Below, one piece after another: positions 1 through 13,067 of a stretch of DNA of 64,000 nt. The translations under genes were made by a program, and so were the position numbers. A model generated the notes under the pieces. The model saw only the letters and a list, made by a program, of their open reading frames with translations. It was not told the origin of the DNA and did not search any database. The stretch is taken from positions 30,782,162-30,846,161 of the forward strand of contig OU342637.1 of NCBI GenBank assembly GCA_910589415.1, given 5' to 3'. Numbering within the stretch: position 1 is the stretch's first letter; every line of letters begins with the position of its first letter. The stretch comes from Malachius bipustulatus (taxonomy: Eukaryota > Arthropoda > Insecta > Coleoptera > Melyridae).

Positions 1-2050
1 TGCATCAACAGACGTTTCTACCACTGTGTTGTTAATTTCACCACCAGCCGACCATTTACCCAAACTCGCTTCCCCAGCGTATCTGGATTTAATGACATTA
101 TCCGCTCGAACTACGGATTTTATACTCACTGGTAACATCTACAGATTGGCCGGTTGTTTTCTCCACTAGTCTCTGGCCTCAAGAACTGGGAACTGGACCC
201 CCCGAATAAGTTCAATTCGCAAGTATTTTATTACTCTCGGCTTGTGTTTAAAGTAAATAAAGATTTACAAAATCAAAATTAAAAAGAATTATTTGAATTC
301 ATAAGTAACGGGGAAACAAACGTTGTAAATTTCATTTCGACTTCAGGGACGAATTTATTTATTATTTTATTTCAAGGTATATAGGTTTTTTTCTTCATTC
401 CTTTGTATAATCCTCTGCAGGTTTTATCGTGTTTTTTTTTATTAGACGATCAATTATTATGTAATATAGGCAGGTAGATATATCATTGACGTATATGCTA
501 TGAAATTTCAAAATGCATCTCTACAGGTAGGTACGTGGAAAAGATTAGAATTAAAAAGAAAATTAACAGAAGGAACCTCTTCCGGGGATGCAGCAAAGCA
601 AATACATTCATTTGAAACTTGTTATCTAATTCAATGAAAAACGCAGGAATAAAGTCGGAATATTTTCCAGATTCACTTTCCTCGACGAGAAATACAACGA
701 AACGAAACGAAACGAAACGAAAACGAAGGCAAGCAGGCAGGCAGGCAAATATCATTAAGGTAATTTTCCTTGGGTCTTAGCTTAGCCTTTCGATGCATAT
801 AATTTGAAAAGAAAATCCCGAACAGTTTCTCTCTTCAATTTATTTCCAACAAAGTCACGTAATTAATTAACATAATTAAAACTAATTGGATCAATGTAAC
901 TAACGTCATTACCTAATCCTGATCAAAATATTTCTTTCCGTTTGCCAGCCTGATAACGAGTGATAAAACAATGAATTTGAGTTAACAGAATAACAGAAAA
1001 AAATGAACAATTTTAGATCTCAGATCAAATAGTAATTTTGTTTTGGACTAATTTTGAAATGAACTAAAATTATTGAAATCGTAGCCCTTATAGGCGAAGC
1101 ATATTAGGGAAAATATGGGGGTTCAGCGGAAAGTTTTGCTATACAGTTAATTTGTAGTTTGCTGGCCAAAATTTTGCCCAGAATTTTGCTTTTTCTGGCA
1201 CTTTTTAGCAAAATTTTGTCACTTTTAGTTTTTGGCCTACCTATATCTCAGCAAAGAAGAGTTTTTTCGACAGGAGTCCAGTCCATTCAAAATTGAAGGA
1301 AACAAAATTTACAACATCTCTCATTATGTTTTCTTAAATACTCGAACCGGTTATCCAGGTAATTACCTGAATCGGTTCTAAGCAATTTCTTGCTCATTTA
1401 CAACCTAAATTTACGGATTTCCTTTCAACCCCCGGCCATTGTTGCACCTGCATGGTGATGCACCCTAAAACTGTGGTGTGTGGCAGCAGCACCTGATGGT
1501 GGTAGTTCTAATTTTGATGAGGTCTTTTTTTGGATACACCTACAACATCGTCTTTTCACAAACTTAAATTTCCCTCGGTTATTGTAAAGTGATGCTGAAG
1601 TCGTATCATAAGCACAAATTGCAAGTGCAAAGCGTGCACAAGAGAGTAAGTGGTAGGACGTTTCCCTTTCTTGGTTTCAGGAAGAAGATAAAACCCGCGA
1701 GGATGACCAACAGACCGATATGTCCTCTTCACGCACCTTTCGCAGTATGTTTCTCAATGATAGTGTGTGCATCTTCTTTGACCTAACTCCCAGTTATTCC
1801 TCGAGAGTGTAACTCGGCAATACGGCAATCATTCTTTTCTTGTTCGTATTGGTCAGGATTTTTTGCCTTATGGTCGATATCATGTTCTCATCGAAGAGAA
1901 TGTCAGCGGAGATCGTTTTCATAGACCACTTCAACAGTTCAGCACTTTTTGTTCGTTCCACTTTTCGTACCTTCAGGATATCCATCGCAGCCAACTACTG
2001 TCTGCGGGCCAGATATATTAATTAAGAAGTTGTATAGTGTAACACTCTAA
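1..2050. other. Non-coding stretch, no gene seen
   Basis: I see no recognisable gene here. The longest open frames are about 60-85 codons, have no family signature and overlap frames on the other strand. The stretch holds AAACG-type short repeats near 697-722 and a short palindrome at about 1345-1379 (GAACCG...CGGTTC enclosing AGGTAATTACCT). The text at 1180-1260, rich in AAAATTTTG words, resembles the terminal repeats of mariner-type elements, but I could not define ends. Confidence 0.5.
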
Positions 2051-2054
2051 TCTA

Positions 2055-2440
2055 ACCTAAAGTCTGATCCGGCGTCACAGGACCAAAATTGCAATGTGGC
2101 CCTCGGACTAAAACTTCTGTTGTGGTGAGGCCTAACTGAATTATTATAAAAAGAAGAACCCCTTTGACGTTTGTCTGGTCTGTCATGAAAGTCTCTGCTG
2201 AATTCCCGCCCTGACTTCTAATTTTGAATTTGAGGTTATCCCGTCCCGAGGTCTTAGAGATTGAAATTCTCCCGTCCAGACTTTTTCTAGCTTTTGAATG
2301 TTTTAAAACAAAATTTTATCTGTGATCGTGATCGTCTAGTTTTCATCTCGTGGACCTTCTGCATTGTGTTGTAACCCTATTTTGTTCGTTCGTAGAAAAC
2401 GCCACGAAAATACTTGAGTTAGCCAATTTTGGGAGAAAAG
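2055..2440 (-). repeat. Dispersed repeat family A, partial copy
   Basis: This segment matches, in the same orientation, the copy at 55262-55720, and in opposite orientation the copy at 48860-49300. Shared landmarks in order are a block reading AATGTGGCCC, a block with GAAGAACC followed by CTTTGACGTTTG, then TCTGTCATGA, several TTGAGGTTATCCC-like blocks, GTGATCGTGAT, GTCGTCTAG-like and TTCGTAG followed by ACG and AAAATACTT. This copy has almost none of the internal minisatellite seen at 55520-55620. No coding capacity is seen. The class is not known to me. Confidence 0.6.
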
Positions 2441-5400
2441 GAAATTACTGAAGAATAATGATTATGATCATATTAATGATTACCCAGCACTAATTATTAT
2501 TATTATTATTATTCACGTCCGGAGTTTTGCTTTTATTCCATTTCCATTTTCAGTGAGCGAGTGAACGAATGAGACAAGTTGTTACGTTACGCACGCACCC
2601 GTACCTACAGGAATAATACCTACCTGCGGGAAAGCTGCACGATGAAAAGCAAAGCAGCGAACTTGTAAGCGCGCACTGACATAAAAGTTGATGCCTCTGA
2701 GCTTTCCTCGGCTCTTAGTCGCTTTTAAAAACCATTCAATTACGGCCACAGAGACCGAAACCGCACCATCCGAAAGGGCGAATATATTTCATTCGGCCCT
2801 TTTCGACCTATAAAAATGATCCACTCAGTCGATCCGAACTTTGTATACCTCCGGCCATTAGGGACCTCTTTCCCAAAGATGAAATCTGACAAATGGTACA
2901 GGTATTTGATGGGTCGGGCAGGTATGCATTTTCCGAACGACCGACTAGTGATGATGCGGATGTATCAAACAGTGATTCTCGTGATTCTCCACTTAAGTTA
3001 TTATTATCATGAGTATTGGAGCTGTTATTTTATCATGTCAACCGTTGCGAAACAGGTTAATTGTAAAATTAATTATTGTTCCCTCATTGTAATTAGTTTA
3101 TCAATTAATTAATCGATTGGAATAATTAGTATCACAACATAATGTACGATACTTTGATTTCATTGAATGAAGTCTCGAAATGGTAAAACCCACCATACTT
3201 ACCCATTCCATTCTTCGCACGTAAGAATGTAACATTAACGATTTTACAACTCGTTAATTAATTCGTCGTCGGGGATCGTCAGATATTCCTTGAATCGTGT
3301 CGTGGAATTTATTAACCTTAGTAAAGTGGACACTAAACATTATTATTATCACTTCTAATCTATTAATTAATCCAATCGGAAGCAGAACACCCGTTAAACG
3401 ATATTAATCCTCGAACAAGCCCCCCACAAGTATATAGTCTAATGAAAAAATGTCTATCTTTGCTTAAAAATTGAAAGTTGGAACGATGGTATCCGTTACA
3501 GGGTAAATATGACCCGCATCACGAGAGAGAGAGAGAGAGAGGCGTGTGCTTTGATTAACGAACACGGCATGACTTACGGCAAAACTTGCTGCAGGCATAT
3601 TTCACCTGTACTTAAACTCTCGTCCATCTCCGAGATCACAGCTTTGAATACGAATATTCCGGTTTGGCTTGAAGGCTTCCTCCTTTCAATGGAAGATGAG
3701 TCGGGAAATTCAATGTTTGAGCGCCCCGCCATATGTATACCTACGGCTTCGAATGGATGATACCGAAACCTCAATCAATATCTTCAGTTACACGAGTTTG
3801 AAGAGGTTCATTTTTCAAACTGCTGATGGATTTGATGTTTCGATGCTGAATGCGATTGGGCTTTGGTGTCGTTTGCTAGTGGAAGAGGGGAAATTTCTAT
3901 TTGAGGAAAAATAATTAACGTTTTCAGTAACATTTCGTAACATGTTCAATGGTAAACACGGTTTTTGAACAATAATGTGAATTCATTTCATCATTTGGAG
4001 AACTTTGATCACCTTGATAACCTTTTTGCATAATAGATTTATCGAGAGATTTATTTAACTCCCACCCGAAGTAACTATCAATAGTATTATTTCTTTCATA
4101 AGTATTTCGGCAGACTGTCATCAGAGTGCTTTTGACTTTCACAAAGCGGGTTTTATCAACTATAATTATTCGAGTAAATCAAATTGTTTCTGATGGAAGC
4201 GCTGACACGCAGACAGCATGAAATATTATTTAGTAGGCAGGCTGGCAGGTACCTCTAGCTGGCAGCTCGCAGATTCAATTATTAAAATGTCGAGAATGTA
4301 TAATATGCAAACGAAACATAATATAAAAAATTACCATGAGGTACATAAGTACCAACTAATTAGTAATTTTTACAGCTGAAAAATACTGAAACTGCCCTAT
4401 ATCATTTTATAGGTACACTTTATAAATGAAACTCTGTTGGTCCGAGCTGCATGCACGATATGATGATCTATACGTTTAGAGATATTTACAAATTTTATAA
4501 TTACCTACCTAGCACATCAGGCTTTGATCTGTAAAAAAATTCTCTAAAGATTTGGGTGTGTAAATGTATTTTCCCCCGCTTTAGCTTTACCCAAACGAAA
4601 TGGTAAAATGGTGTATTAATTAGGAAGAGGCAAAAAAGCACAAATTACAGAAACAAAACGATCAAAGGGCACCTAAACGTCATCCAAGCTGAAATAACTT
4701 TAAAGGGAACATCAAGCAGCGATTTCATTTATCTCGACATATACGAAAATACACTCGCGTTGACCAAATGTAAACTAATTAAATCTTAAACACATCACTG
4801 AATATGATAATTAGAGGGAGCGTATCGTATTTCCTTTTTTTATATCTTATTTATTCAGTTGATATTTGCAAGGGACTTTTAAAAGGGGCGTGTATTTTCC
4901 AGTTCCTCGGGGCCCGTACTGTTGTGCGAGCATATCCCAAGAACGCAGAGTAGCAGGCGAAACGGCTTTCAATTTTGGAGTCGTCTTTTCCAAAGCGTCC
5001 TCGGACCAATTTTCGAAGCCAGCTGAGAATCTGAATTTCGTCAAAATTCAACAATTTCTGCAAAAGAAAAAAAATTGATGCCATATTTCAGGGAAATTTG
5101 TTTATATGGGAAACGTGATGAAAACATTGGGACGAACCTACCTTTGTCCGTATATGAGTGAACGTGCGTAATAAATCCATTATTTTTGTTGAAATGGGGC
5201 AATTATGATTTTGCATTATTAATCACTCTGTATATTATACAGCCCGGTGCGATTGTCATCTATGGTAAATGAGCTGTCACGGTACAAATTGTTTGCGAAA
5301 TTACATAAGTCAACACTGCGTCCGCTCTGTAAATAAATTAATTAAAGTTTGCAGTTTGAAATGTGAAATTCGTTTTGCCTGCCGCCGTTGTCGCCACAAA

Positions 5401-6635
5401 ACAAAAGCGCAGGAAACTGAAAATTTTCAAGTTCGAGACCGGGAGATTCGCGAACCTATAAAGCAATTTTATGCCACCTTAATAAGCAGTTAAAAATTAT
5501 TTCTTCAAAGCTATTAAAAGTACCTATAGAAAGTTACGTTGCAGACTTTTCGATAAGAGATTTCAAAAGAAGTGCAAAAATTATGAAGATACTGTTTAAT
5601 GATAATAATATGAGACCGATCTATCGGAAATTACCCAAATTGGCGGTAATAAAAAAGGTTCCCACATTTAGTTTTGAAGTTTCATTTTACGGCCGCGCAT
5701 ATTTCATTTTCATTAGCAAATAGCCACCGTGTGGTCCATAAAAATAATTAAATTCTGCCCCTTTCGGATCAATTACAAATTAAACCCCGAAAGGGAAGAG
5801 TAGAGAGGCCTGTGTGTATCTGCAATGCGTTACCAGCTAGCAGATGACCATTAGGGCGCCCACCGCTTTTCGGTTGTTTACTCTCCGATAAAATAAGCAA
5901 TCTAGGGAAGCATCAAAGGGAACAACCGCTTCAGAGCATTTACTTTTCATCAACACGCCATTCTGCCCGATAGCAGTTCAGTTAGTTACTTTGGTATACC
6001 TACTTATATCAGGTAGAGGTATCATCCACCTCCATGCACTCAGATAAATCCGTTCTGTATACTTACCTACTTACGCCCAGGCACAATGCACAAGACAATC
6101 CAGAAAATCGACTGGAAATCTATTCCAGCGCTACTTGTTTTCGTGGGTGAGTTAGGTAGGTGTAATCGTTTTCAGTGGCACTTCTTCACTTCTTAACCGT
6201 TGAAAAATGATTGATTGATTAAAAATTAGGAAACTTTATTGACATAAGTTGTGTTGAGAAAGCTGATTTTTGGGGGGCTTAGAAAAGCTTAACTTCAAAT
6301 TGTCGACCGAGATTTCCTATGTGCATTTTCAGACCCGTGTAAAGTTGGCACCCCAAAGTCGAGCACCAAATTTTGACATGAGCTCTTAGTTCTTTCAGCA
6401 TGGTTCTATAGCTCTGAGAGGGGTGCAGCAATAGTTCTCAAGCCCAAATATTAATTTTCTTTTTAAAAACAAAACAGGGGTGCTATAACTTCGCGCCGCA
6501 CCCCAAATTGACAGTGCAACAGTTCCCGGGTGCTATTTTGGTTCTAGACGAATAGTTCTAGAGTTCCTGATACAAATTTAACATAGTTTACAAGAGCTTT
6601 TGGGGCTCTTGTTCTCCAGATATTCAACCCTGAAG
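2441..6635. other. Non-coding stretch with simple repeats
   Basis: No gene is supported. An (ATT)n tract lies at 2492-2513 and a (GA)n tract at 3523-3541. A TATAAAA word at about 2810 stands upstream of a 98-codon frame that shows no family signature. The 3040-3130 part is dense in TAATTA/ATTAAT words. The 4850-5080 stretch is open in three frames on both strands for 65-77 codons, but none of the products is recognisable. The 6300-6630 part reads like terminal-repeat sequence of a mariner-type element. Confidence 0.45.
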
Positions 6636-6639
6636 ATGG

Positions 6640-7070
6640 GTTTTTTATCATGATATAGTCATGCATTATATTTTTAAATATTGGCCGTTCTACTTATTTT
6701 AGAGAGAAATGTTACATGGGTCATTTGCTTAAATTAAAGATTAAAAAGCGGTTTCTGTTGCTGTAGTTACATTTTATACCTGTTGAGCCATTTTCGAGAA
6801 AATTGTATTTTTTTTAATTTTTTTACGTTTCTGTTTGTTGTAATTTTTATTGTTAAAGTCAATATGAAAATAATAACACAAAATGAAAACTTTTTTTTGT
6901 TTTTTTAGAAAGTTTCTCAATAAACCTAAAATGTAACTACTGCAACAGAAGCAGCTTTTTAATCCTAACAAATTATTCATTTACCATTTTTCTATAAAAT
7001 TAACAGGGGAAACAATATTTAAAAATATACCTACGCGTGACTGTCGAGAAAGAAAAAAGCCATCATTATA
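6640..7070. repeat. Old foldback (inverted-repeat) element
   Basis: The left arm at about 6640-6800 and the right arm at about 6905-7070 are diverged reverse complements. The best-conserved part is the 6738-6800 / 6905-6966 pair, where TTAAAAAGC, TTCTGTTGC and GTAGTTACATTTTA all recur inverted. Between the arms is about 100 bp of AT-rich loop with T and A runs. Ends and target duplication are not clear because the outer arms have decayed, and they may extend further. This is most likely a non-autonomous DNA transposon of the mariner foldback kind. Confidence 0.55.
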
Positions 7071-8935
7071 TTTTTCGATATCTCATCAACGATGAATGAT
7101 GGTGGAAAATTTATATGAAATAAATTGTAGAGCGTAAAAAAATCAACAAAAAAGTATCCAATCACAATTTTTGTATCTCGACGGAGAGCTGAGTTATTGC
7201 AAAAAAAAAATTAACTCTTCTTCCAAAATAGAATGCACATTGAAAATCTAGATCGACAATATTATTTAAAGTTAAGGTTTTATTAGCCCCCCCCCCTCTC
7301 ACGCAATATCCAAAATTCAGCTTTCTCAATTTATTTGTATTTCTAACCCTTTTTTTCGACATAATGACTGGGCTGCGATTGAACTGAGAAAGCGGAGCGA
7401 TTTTATTGGCCGTTGATTTTCATCAAAATTTCTAAACGAATCATGACGAGAAGTTTTTGAATGATAAAACGTAAAAAGTTCCACTCTACTTACCCGACGA
7501 GCTAATAAACTTGCAAATGAAAAGCCTGTAAAATAAGTGAGGCAAAAACGGGAGGATAATCATCTTAGCAGTCATTGTGTTTCGTTGCATGGATTTTCGT
7601 TGCGAGCGCTCTTTCCACTTATTTTCAGAGTTCAGGACAGAAATCGCTTTTAAATTGTAAATAAATTAAGCTATAATTTGTTTATAATTTATTAGAGTAG
7701 CCGCAGCGTTCTCGAAGTCTCCCTAAATGAAACCATCTCCTGGAATAAGTGCAATTATCTACACTGTATCTAAGGGTTTAAATTATTATAATGAGATCCT
7801 AAGTCAGTACAGAACGAACGGCATCTTTTAGAAGTAGCATTTTTTCTTGCAACGTCAATGGCTTATCAAATCAACAACCAACAACGCAACGCAACAACGC
7901 CCCTTCCTTCCTATCAGGTGAGCTGAGACGGTGGGAAAAGTTCTTTCTGGATGGATCTCCCATCAGGTAGCCGTACTAGACCTGCTTTTTTGCTGGGTAC
8001 ACTGAACCATATCGACGACGAAACTTTATCAAGTTCATTTCCTGATCATTGCAATTTTTTTATTTTCCTCTACATCTCATGGATAAGTAGATATAAACTC
8101 ACAATTCCCAGGAATTCCAGATACAAGGTGAATAAGGAGAAAGAGACTTGAAAAATTGGAGAAAAAATCTAACACCACTTACCGATAGAATAAGTCCTTT
8201 TTACTTACTTCGAACGCTCTTTAATTCAGTGACATCACCGGCGCTCTTAAAAAGCTGTCAGCCATAAAATAAAGGAGCATCGTCGTTTTTGCCTAGCGAT
8301 GCACTCTCGTGGGTAGGTACCTACTAATAATTAAAACTTTGATCTCTGAAATTTCCTTGTCTGGTAAGACCTCTCTGCTCATCAATTATTGCAACAAGGT
8401 TGCCGCTTGTCACCGCGGCTCTGCAGTATTAATTATGCGAGAGTTACCTTTGAGGACGATGCAATTTAATTAACTCCAGGTCCTGTCGCCGGGCATAGTC
8501 ATTGAAGGGAGTTATTACAACTATTAATGATGTAACAGCAATGTATAACTCAGCCGGTCCGACCCGTGCTTGCAGTATCCAGAGATAAGGCACAATGGTG
8601 TAAAGGTAACTCACGAGGTCCCCAGTAAATGTCCAGGGAAAGTTATACGCTGCTGCGCCGTTGGGAAACTATCGCCTATTCGGGGGATCAAGACCATTTA
8701 CACGTGGAAGGGTGGAAATATGAGTTACCTATACCTTACCTACATTAAAGCGAATTATTTAGGGGTTTTATACATCTTTCTTGAATAATTAAATCAAAAA
8801 TGGTAATACACGGAAAAATTATAGCTGTTATAATTCTCGCAAATTATCTTCCGAAAGCGGCCAAGCCAATTTCGGAATTTTGTGTCCCAGAAGTGTCCGT
8901 GACTTTGGCTAGGGAACACTCTAGAGGCGCTGTTT
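7071..8935. other. Non-coding stretch, no gene seen
   Basis: Short open frames of 60-72 codons carry no recognisable motif. A C run is present near 7290. A direct reading of both strands gave no RNA gene, terminal repeat or tandem array. Confidence 0.45.
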
Positions 8936-9216
8936 TTCGTCGTAGAGAGTTGAAATTTAGCTCGATTGAAAAAGCGCACGATGCCTATTCAAAATAAGCG
9001 GGATCGGTTACCAGGAAGTGTATATTTTTGGGGAATTTCGTTTTTTCCGGGAAGAGCCTAGAAAATACTCTGTGTCTGAAAGTTACACCGATCGAGTTGA
9101 AATTTGGCAGGGACGAATAGGCTCCCCCAAACACGACCTACTGAAAATGGGCCACATCCGAGAATTTTAAGGCCCCAGTTCAGGCCCGTACTTTTTTTTG
9201 CAACGTCCCACCTATT
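8936..9216 (+). repeat. Dispersed repeat family R, left part of split copy
   Basis: This part aligns with 54505-54770. Shared words in order are TCGTCGTAGA, GTTGAAATTT, GCTCGATTGAA, GATGCCTATT, GTGTCTGAAAGTT, CGATCGAGTTGA, AAAATGGGCC and GGGCCGTAC-like followed by a T run. The copy breaks off at 9216, exactly where the TA-flanked foldback begins, and resumes at 13329. No coding capacity is visible. Confidence 0.75.
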
Positions 9217-9636
9217 CAGGGTGTCCGGTAAGTACCTCCTAATCTCTCGGGAGCATACAGGGGAGGTCAAAAAAAACCTAGTCTGTCATAAAAAAAATTT
9301 CCTAAAGTGTCCCAAACGGAGATATGGAGCCCTAAAAGGGTCCCCCAATTTACTTTTTTGACTCTAACTTTTGAACCGACCTGTATAATTGGATGGAATT
9401 TAAACACTTTATAGAGGCCACAGAGAGCCATCAGGCCATATTAAAGTCGATGTTTGACGTCGTCAGGGAAGTCAGGAACGGACTTACCATCATACTCGTT
9501 GAGTCAAAATTTTGACAGGTGTCACTTTACAGAGCTAAAAACAATTTTTTTGAATAGTCTAATACTTCATCTTTAGAAAAGATGCTCTTAATTTATTTCG
9601 GTAAAACTGACGGTTTTAGAGATAAATCGGTTTTAG

Positions 9637-9769
9637 GTACATTAAGTATACACTAAAAAGTTACTAATGCTAAACACAAACAGGTAAAAATCAGGTTCTT
9701 GTTGATAAACCTACCTACATAATGGATTGCTATTGACGGAACTTGGTCAAAATTCGCATAAAAGTCGAT
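9637..9769. other. Loop of the palindromic element
   Basis: This is AT-rich single-copy sequence between the two arms. It has no open frame of note and no match elsewhere that I noticed. Confidence 0.5.
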
Positions 9770-9909
9770 TTATCTTGAGAACCGCTAGTTTTATCGAAAT
9801 AAATTAAGAGTACCTTTTTTAAAGATGAATGACCAGCGTATTTAAAAAATAAGTTTTCAGCTCTGTAAAATGACACCTGTCAAAACTTTGACATAATGAG
9901 TGTGGTTAT

Positions 9910-9922
9910 AAGTCCGTTCCTG
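9910..9922. repeat. Left 13-bp target-site duplication of LINE
   Basis: AAGTCCGTTCCTG at 9910-9922 recurs in the same orientation at 13055-13067, directly after the hexamer tail of the LINE. A 13-bp duplication is typical of target-primed reverse transcription. It fixes the element ends at 9923 and 13054. Confidence 0.85.
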
Positions 9923-9924
9923 TC

Positions 9925-11781
9925 AACTGTCAACTGATCAGAGACTGGAGGGTATCTAACGAACCCTCACTCTCTGATCACAGAATAATAGAATTCAAAA
10001 TGAGGGGACTCTGGCAAGAGAACACCCTCATTAGAAATCCAAGAAACACCGACTGGGACACATTTCACACCAGCCTAAGAGAAAATATAAAACAAACAAA
10101 TTCTAGAGTCAAAAACCATCTAGAATTAGAAGCAACATTAGAATCTCTCAACGGAGCGCTGAAATATTCATACGAATCCAGCTGCCCCATTAGAGAGAAA
10201 AGAAATTGTAGGAAAACTCCGTGGTGGAACGAACACCTATCCAAGCTCCGGGCAGAAGTTCGAAGGCTTTTCAATAAAGCCAAGCGCGATGGAGACTGGC
10301 AGGGCTACACCGCGGAACTGACAACCTACAATAAGGAAATCAGGAAAACTAAAAGGAAGAGCTTCAGGGACTTTTGCAGGGATATCACCTCAACACCTGA
10401 AGCATCCAGACTTCACAAAGCTTTAGCGAAAGGCATTGCCCAGGGAACAATGTCGCTCAGAAAACCTGATGGGAACTACACAGAAAATGAAGAGCAAAGA
10501 GCTCTACTTCTGCTAGAAACTCACTTTCCAGGCAGTGCACTGAAAGTAGGGAACGAGGATTCGTTCGAATCTGGTAAACCCACGAAAGAAGATTGGGAGG
10601 TCGCGAAAACCATCTGCACCTCCGAAAGACTGAAATGGGCAATTGGCACCTTTCAACCTTTCAAATCACCCGGGGTGGATGGCATATTCCCCGCTCTTCT
10701 GCAAAGAGGACTGGAGGATCTCATGCCACACCTGGTAAGAATATTCAGAAGCAGCCTGGCTATGGGATATATACCACAAGCCTGGAGAAAGGCGCAAGTC
10801 ATCTTTATTCCTAAGGCAGGAAGAAAGGACACCTCTCTCCCGAAGTCATTTAGACCCATCTGTCTTACCTCCTTCTTACTAAAGACGATGGAGAAAATCA
10901 TTGATAATCACATCAGAACGGAAACACTGAACAGGGGACCACTACACCCAAGCCAGCACGCATACAGAGCGGGCAGATCGACAGAGACCGCCCTGTATGA
11001 GCTGACAGGAAAGATTCAGGACACTCTGGAGTACAAGGAAACGGCCATTTGCGCCTTTCTGGACATAGAAGGGGCATTCGACAACACCTCTTGCGATGCT
11101 ATCAAGAAAGCCTTAACTAAAAAAGGCATAAACAGCACAACATCCCATTGGATTCAACAAATGCTGTCCACAAGAATAATTGGAACCAAAGTGGGCGATG
11201 ACACCATCCAGGTGAAAACAACAAAAGGATGCCCACAAGGAGGGGTGTTATCCCCCCTCCTATGGAGCCTGGTAGTAGACGAGCTCCTCGGGTTACTCAC
11301 CGAGAACGGCATTACCTGCATCGGGTATGCCGATGACATCGTCATAATGGCCAGAGGAAAATTTGAAGGAACACTCTGCGACATAGTACAGAGGGGGTTA
11401 AAGATAACCTTGAAATGGTGCCAGGAAATAGGACTCAACATCAATCCTACAAAAACTACACTGATACCATTCACAAGAAAAAACAAGCTTCCAAACCTCA
11501 AAACCATCGACTTGAATGGAGTCGAGTTAGAATGGAAGGAAGAAGTAAAATATCTGGGAATAACACTGGATAAGAAGCTAATGTGGAACAAGCACTTAAG
11601 TGCAACAGTAAGTAAGGCCACATCCGTACTCATGGTGTGCAGGAGAATGGCGGGGAATGCATGGGGTTGTAACCCATCCATTTTACGCTGGATGTACACC
11701 ATGCTAGTGAGACCCATCATCACATACGGAGCGGTCGTCTGGTACAAGAGAACCAAGCTAATAACAGCGAGGAAACACTAG
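9925..11781 (+). pseudogene. LINE ORF2, endonuclease tail and reverse transcriptase (truncated)
   Basis: The frame is open from the truncation point. The first ATG is at 10000, but the frame continues upstream through the endonuclease SDHR motif, so that ATG is not a real start. Counting from 10000, the RT palm has the first catalytic Asp in FLDIEGAFD (about residue 355), the CPQGGVLSPLLW block, and the YADD box at residues 443-446. All RT metal-binding residues are present. The frame ends at a TAG at 11779-11781, caused by a one-base shift at about 11745-11765. The next frame is already open at 11757 and continues the protein. In life this enzyme would copy the element's RNA at a nicked chromosomal target. 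This copy cannot do so because its 5' end is missing. Confidence 0.85.
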
Positions 11782-12950
11782 AGAAGATCCAGAGACTTGC
11801 ATGCCTCTGCATCACAGGAGCAATGAGAACATGCCCAACAGCAGCGTTGGAAGTAATTCTAGATCTCACACCACTGCACTTAGTGATTGAGAGAAGTGCC
11901 GCAGAGGCTCAACTCAGAATGTCAAGAATGGGGATCAGGGGGGGACTACGGACTGAGGGGAATCAACCCCTGAACATCTGTAAAAACCTCCTGATAATGC
12001 CAAAAGACAAAACTTTCAAGAAATTCAGCTTCAAGAGAAACTTCATCATGGAACTGTCTACGAAAGAAGAATGGAGCAACACATCCATTCACACTTTCAA
12101 AGAAGGTACAATAAGATGGTACACAGACGGCTCAAAGGCCACCGAGGGAACTGGGGCAGGAGTATATGGGCCAGGCACCAACTACTCCGAGCCGATGGGA
12201 ACATCCCCAAGCATACTTCAAGCGGAACTGTACGCAATAGAAGTATGCGCCCAAATAAACCTCGACAGAAACTATAAAAATAGGGAAATAGCAATACTGA
12301 CAGACAGTCAAGCAGCCATAAAGACGCTGAGCTCTCCTATCATCAGCTCAAAAATGGCATGGAACTGCCTACAAAAACTCAATAAACTAGGCAGAGAGAA
12401 CAAAATTCACCTCAAATGGATACCAGGACACACTGGGATTGAGGGAAACGAACGTGCCCACTCATTGGCAAGAAAAGGAGCATCGACACCCGTTATAGGA
12501 CCAGAACCATTCTGTAGCCTTGAAGACACGTTCTTCAAGGCAGAACTTCGTAAGGAAGAAGAAAAACTGAGAGAAATCCATTGGAATAACCTCTCAGGAT
12601 TGAGACAATCCAAGGAGCTCCTCGGGAACTTTAACCGAGAAAGGTCAAGGAAACTCCTGACCCTCAACAAAGGAAGTCTCAGAATGCTAACAGGATTCCT
12701 AACAGGTCATTGCAAGCTCAATGAACACCTGAGGAAACTTGGTATAGAAAAAGATGGCGTTTGCAGACTCTGCAGGGAAGAAAACGAGACTCCTCGTCAC
12801 CTATTGATGATGAACTGCGAAGCCCTAGAACGTGAAAGAAACGATGTTCTGGGCCAACACCAGCTCAACGGGGGGGCTTTGCCCGGCCTTGATCCTCTTC
12901 AAATCCTGAAATTCCTAAGGGAAACGGAGTTGGAGAGGCTGCTTCAATGA
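11763..12950 (+). pseudogene. LINE ORF2 continued, RNase H and Cys/His C-terminus
   Basis: This is the same protein in the +2 frame after the shift; the first ATG is at 11823 but is internal. Counting from 11823, the RNase H domain shows Asp 102 (YTDGSK), Glu 135 (QAELYA) and Asp 161 (LTDSQAA). The fourth metal-binding position, usually Asp in a GNExAD motif, is His here (GNERAHSLAR). After it comes CRLCREE...PRHLLMMNC, the C-terminal CCHC-like cluster common at the end of these ORF2 proteins. The stop at 12948-12950 is followed by about 75 bp of 3' UTR and the hexamer tail. Confidence 0.8.
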
Positions 12951-13054
12951 AGGGAATATACTCCAAAGAAGCAGAGAAGAGGGGGCACAATAGATCTTAA
13001 TAGGTCGCAGCGCATCTGACACCCTCAATGTCAATATCAATATCAATATCAATC

Positions 13055-13067
13055 AAGTCCGTTCCTG
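13055..13067. repeat. Right 13-bp target-site duplication of LINE
   Basis: AAGTCCGTTCCTG is identical to the copy at 9910-9922. The right arm of the palindromic host element continues directly after it. Confidence 0.85.

Larger units (their letters stand above)
9923..13054 (+). mobile_element. 5'-truncated I/R1/LOA-group non-LTR retrotransposon
   Basis: A 3.1-kb LINE copy is bounded by a 13-bp direct repeat and ends in a TCAATA-type hexamer tail (about 13028-13054) instead of poly(A). It begins inside the APE endonuclease domain: the SDHR motif near 9975 is the last part of that domain. It therefore lacks ORF1 and most of the endonuclease. Reverse transcriptase, RNase H and a C-terminal Cys/His cluster follow. 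RNase H together with a hexamer tail points to the I/LOA/R1 group of LINEs. I cannot choose between the clades without a tree. Confidence 0.85.

Noticed and set aside
1..138. Minus-strand open frame of 46 codons running off the window start
   Set aside because: It could be the edge of an exon, but it is too short, has no recognisable motif, and a frame of this length is expected by chance.
4847..5084. Overlapping 65-77-codon frames on both strands
   Set aside because: Mutually exclusive frames in a moderately GC-rich patch, with no family signature, codon bias or splice context.
11154..11756. 200-codon minus-strand frame
   Set aside because: Antisense shadow of the LINE reverse transcriptase.
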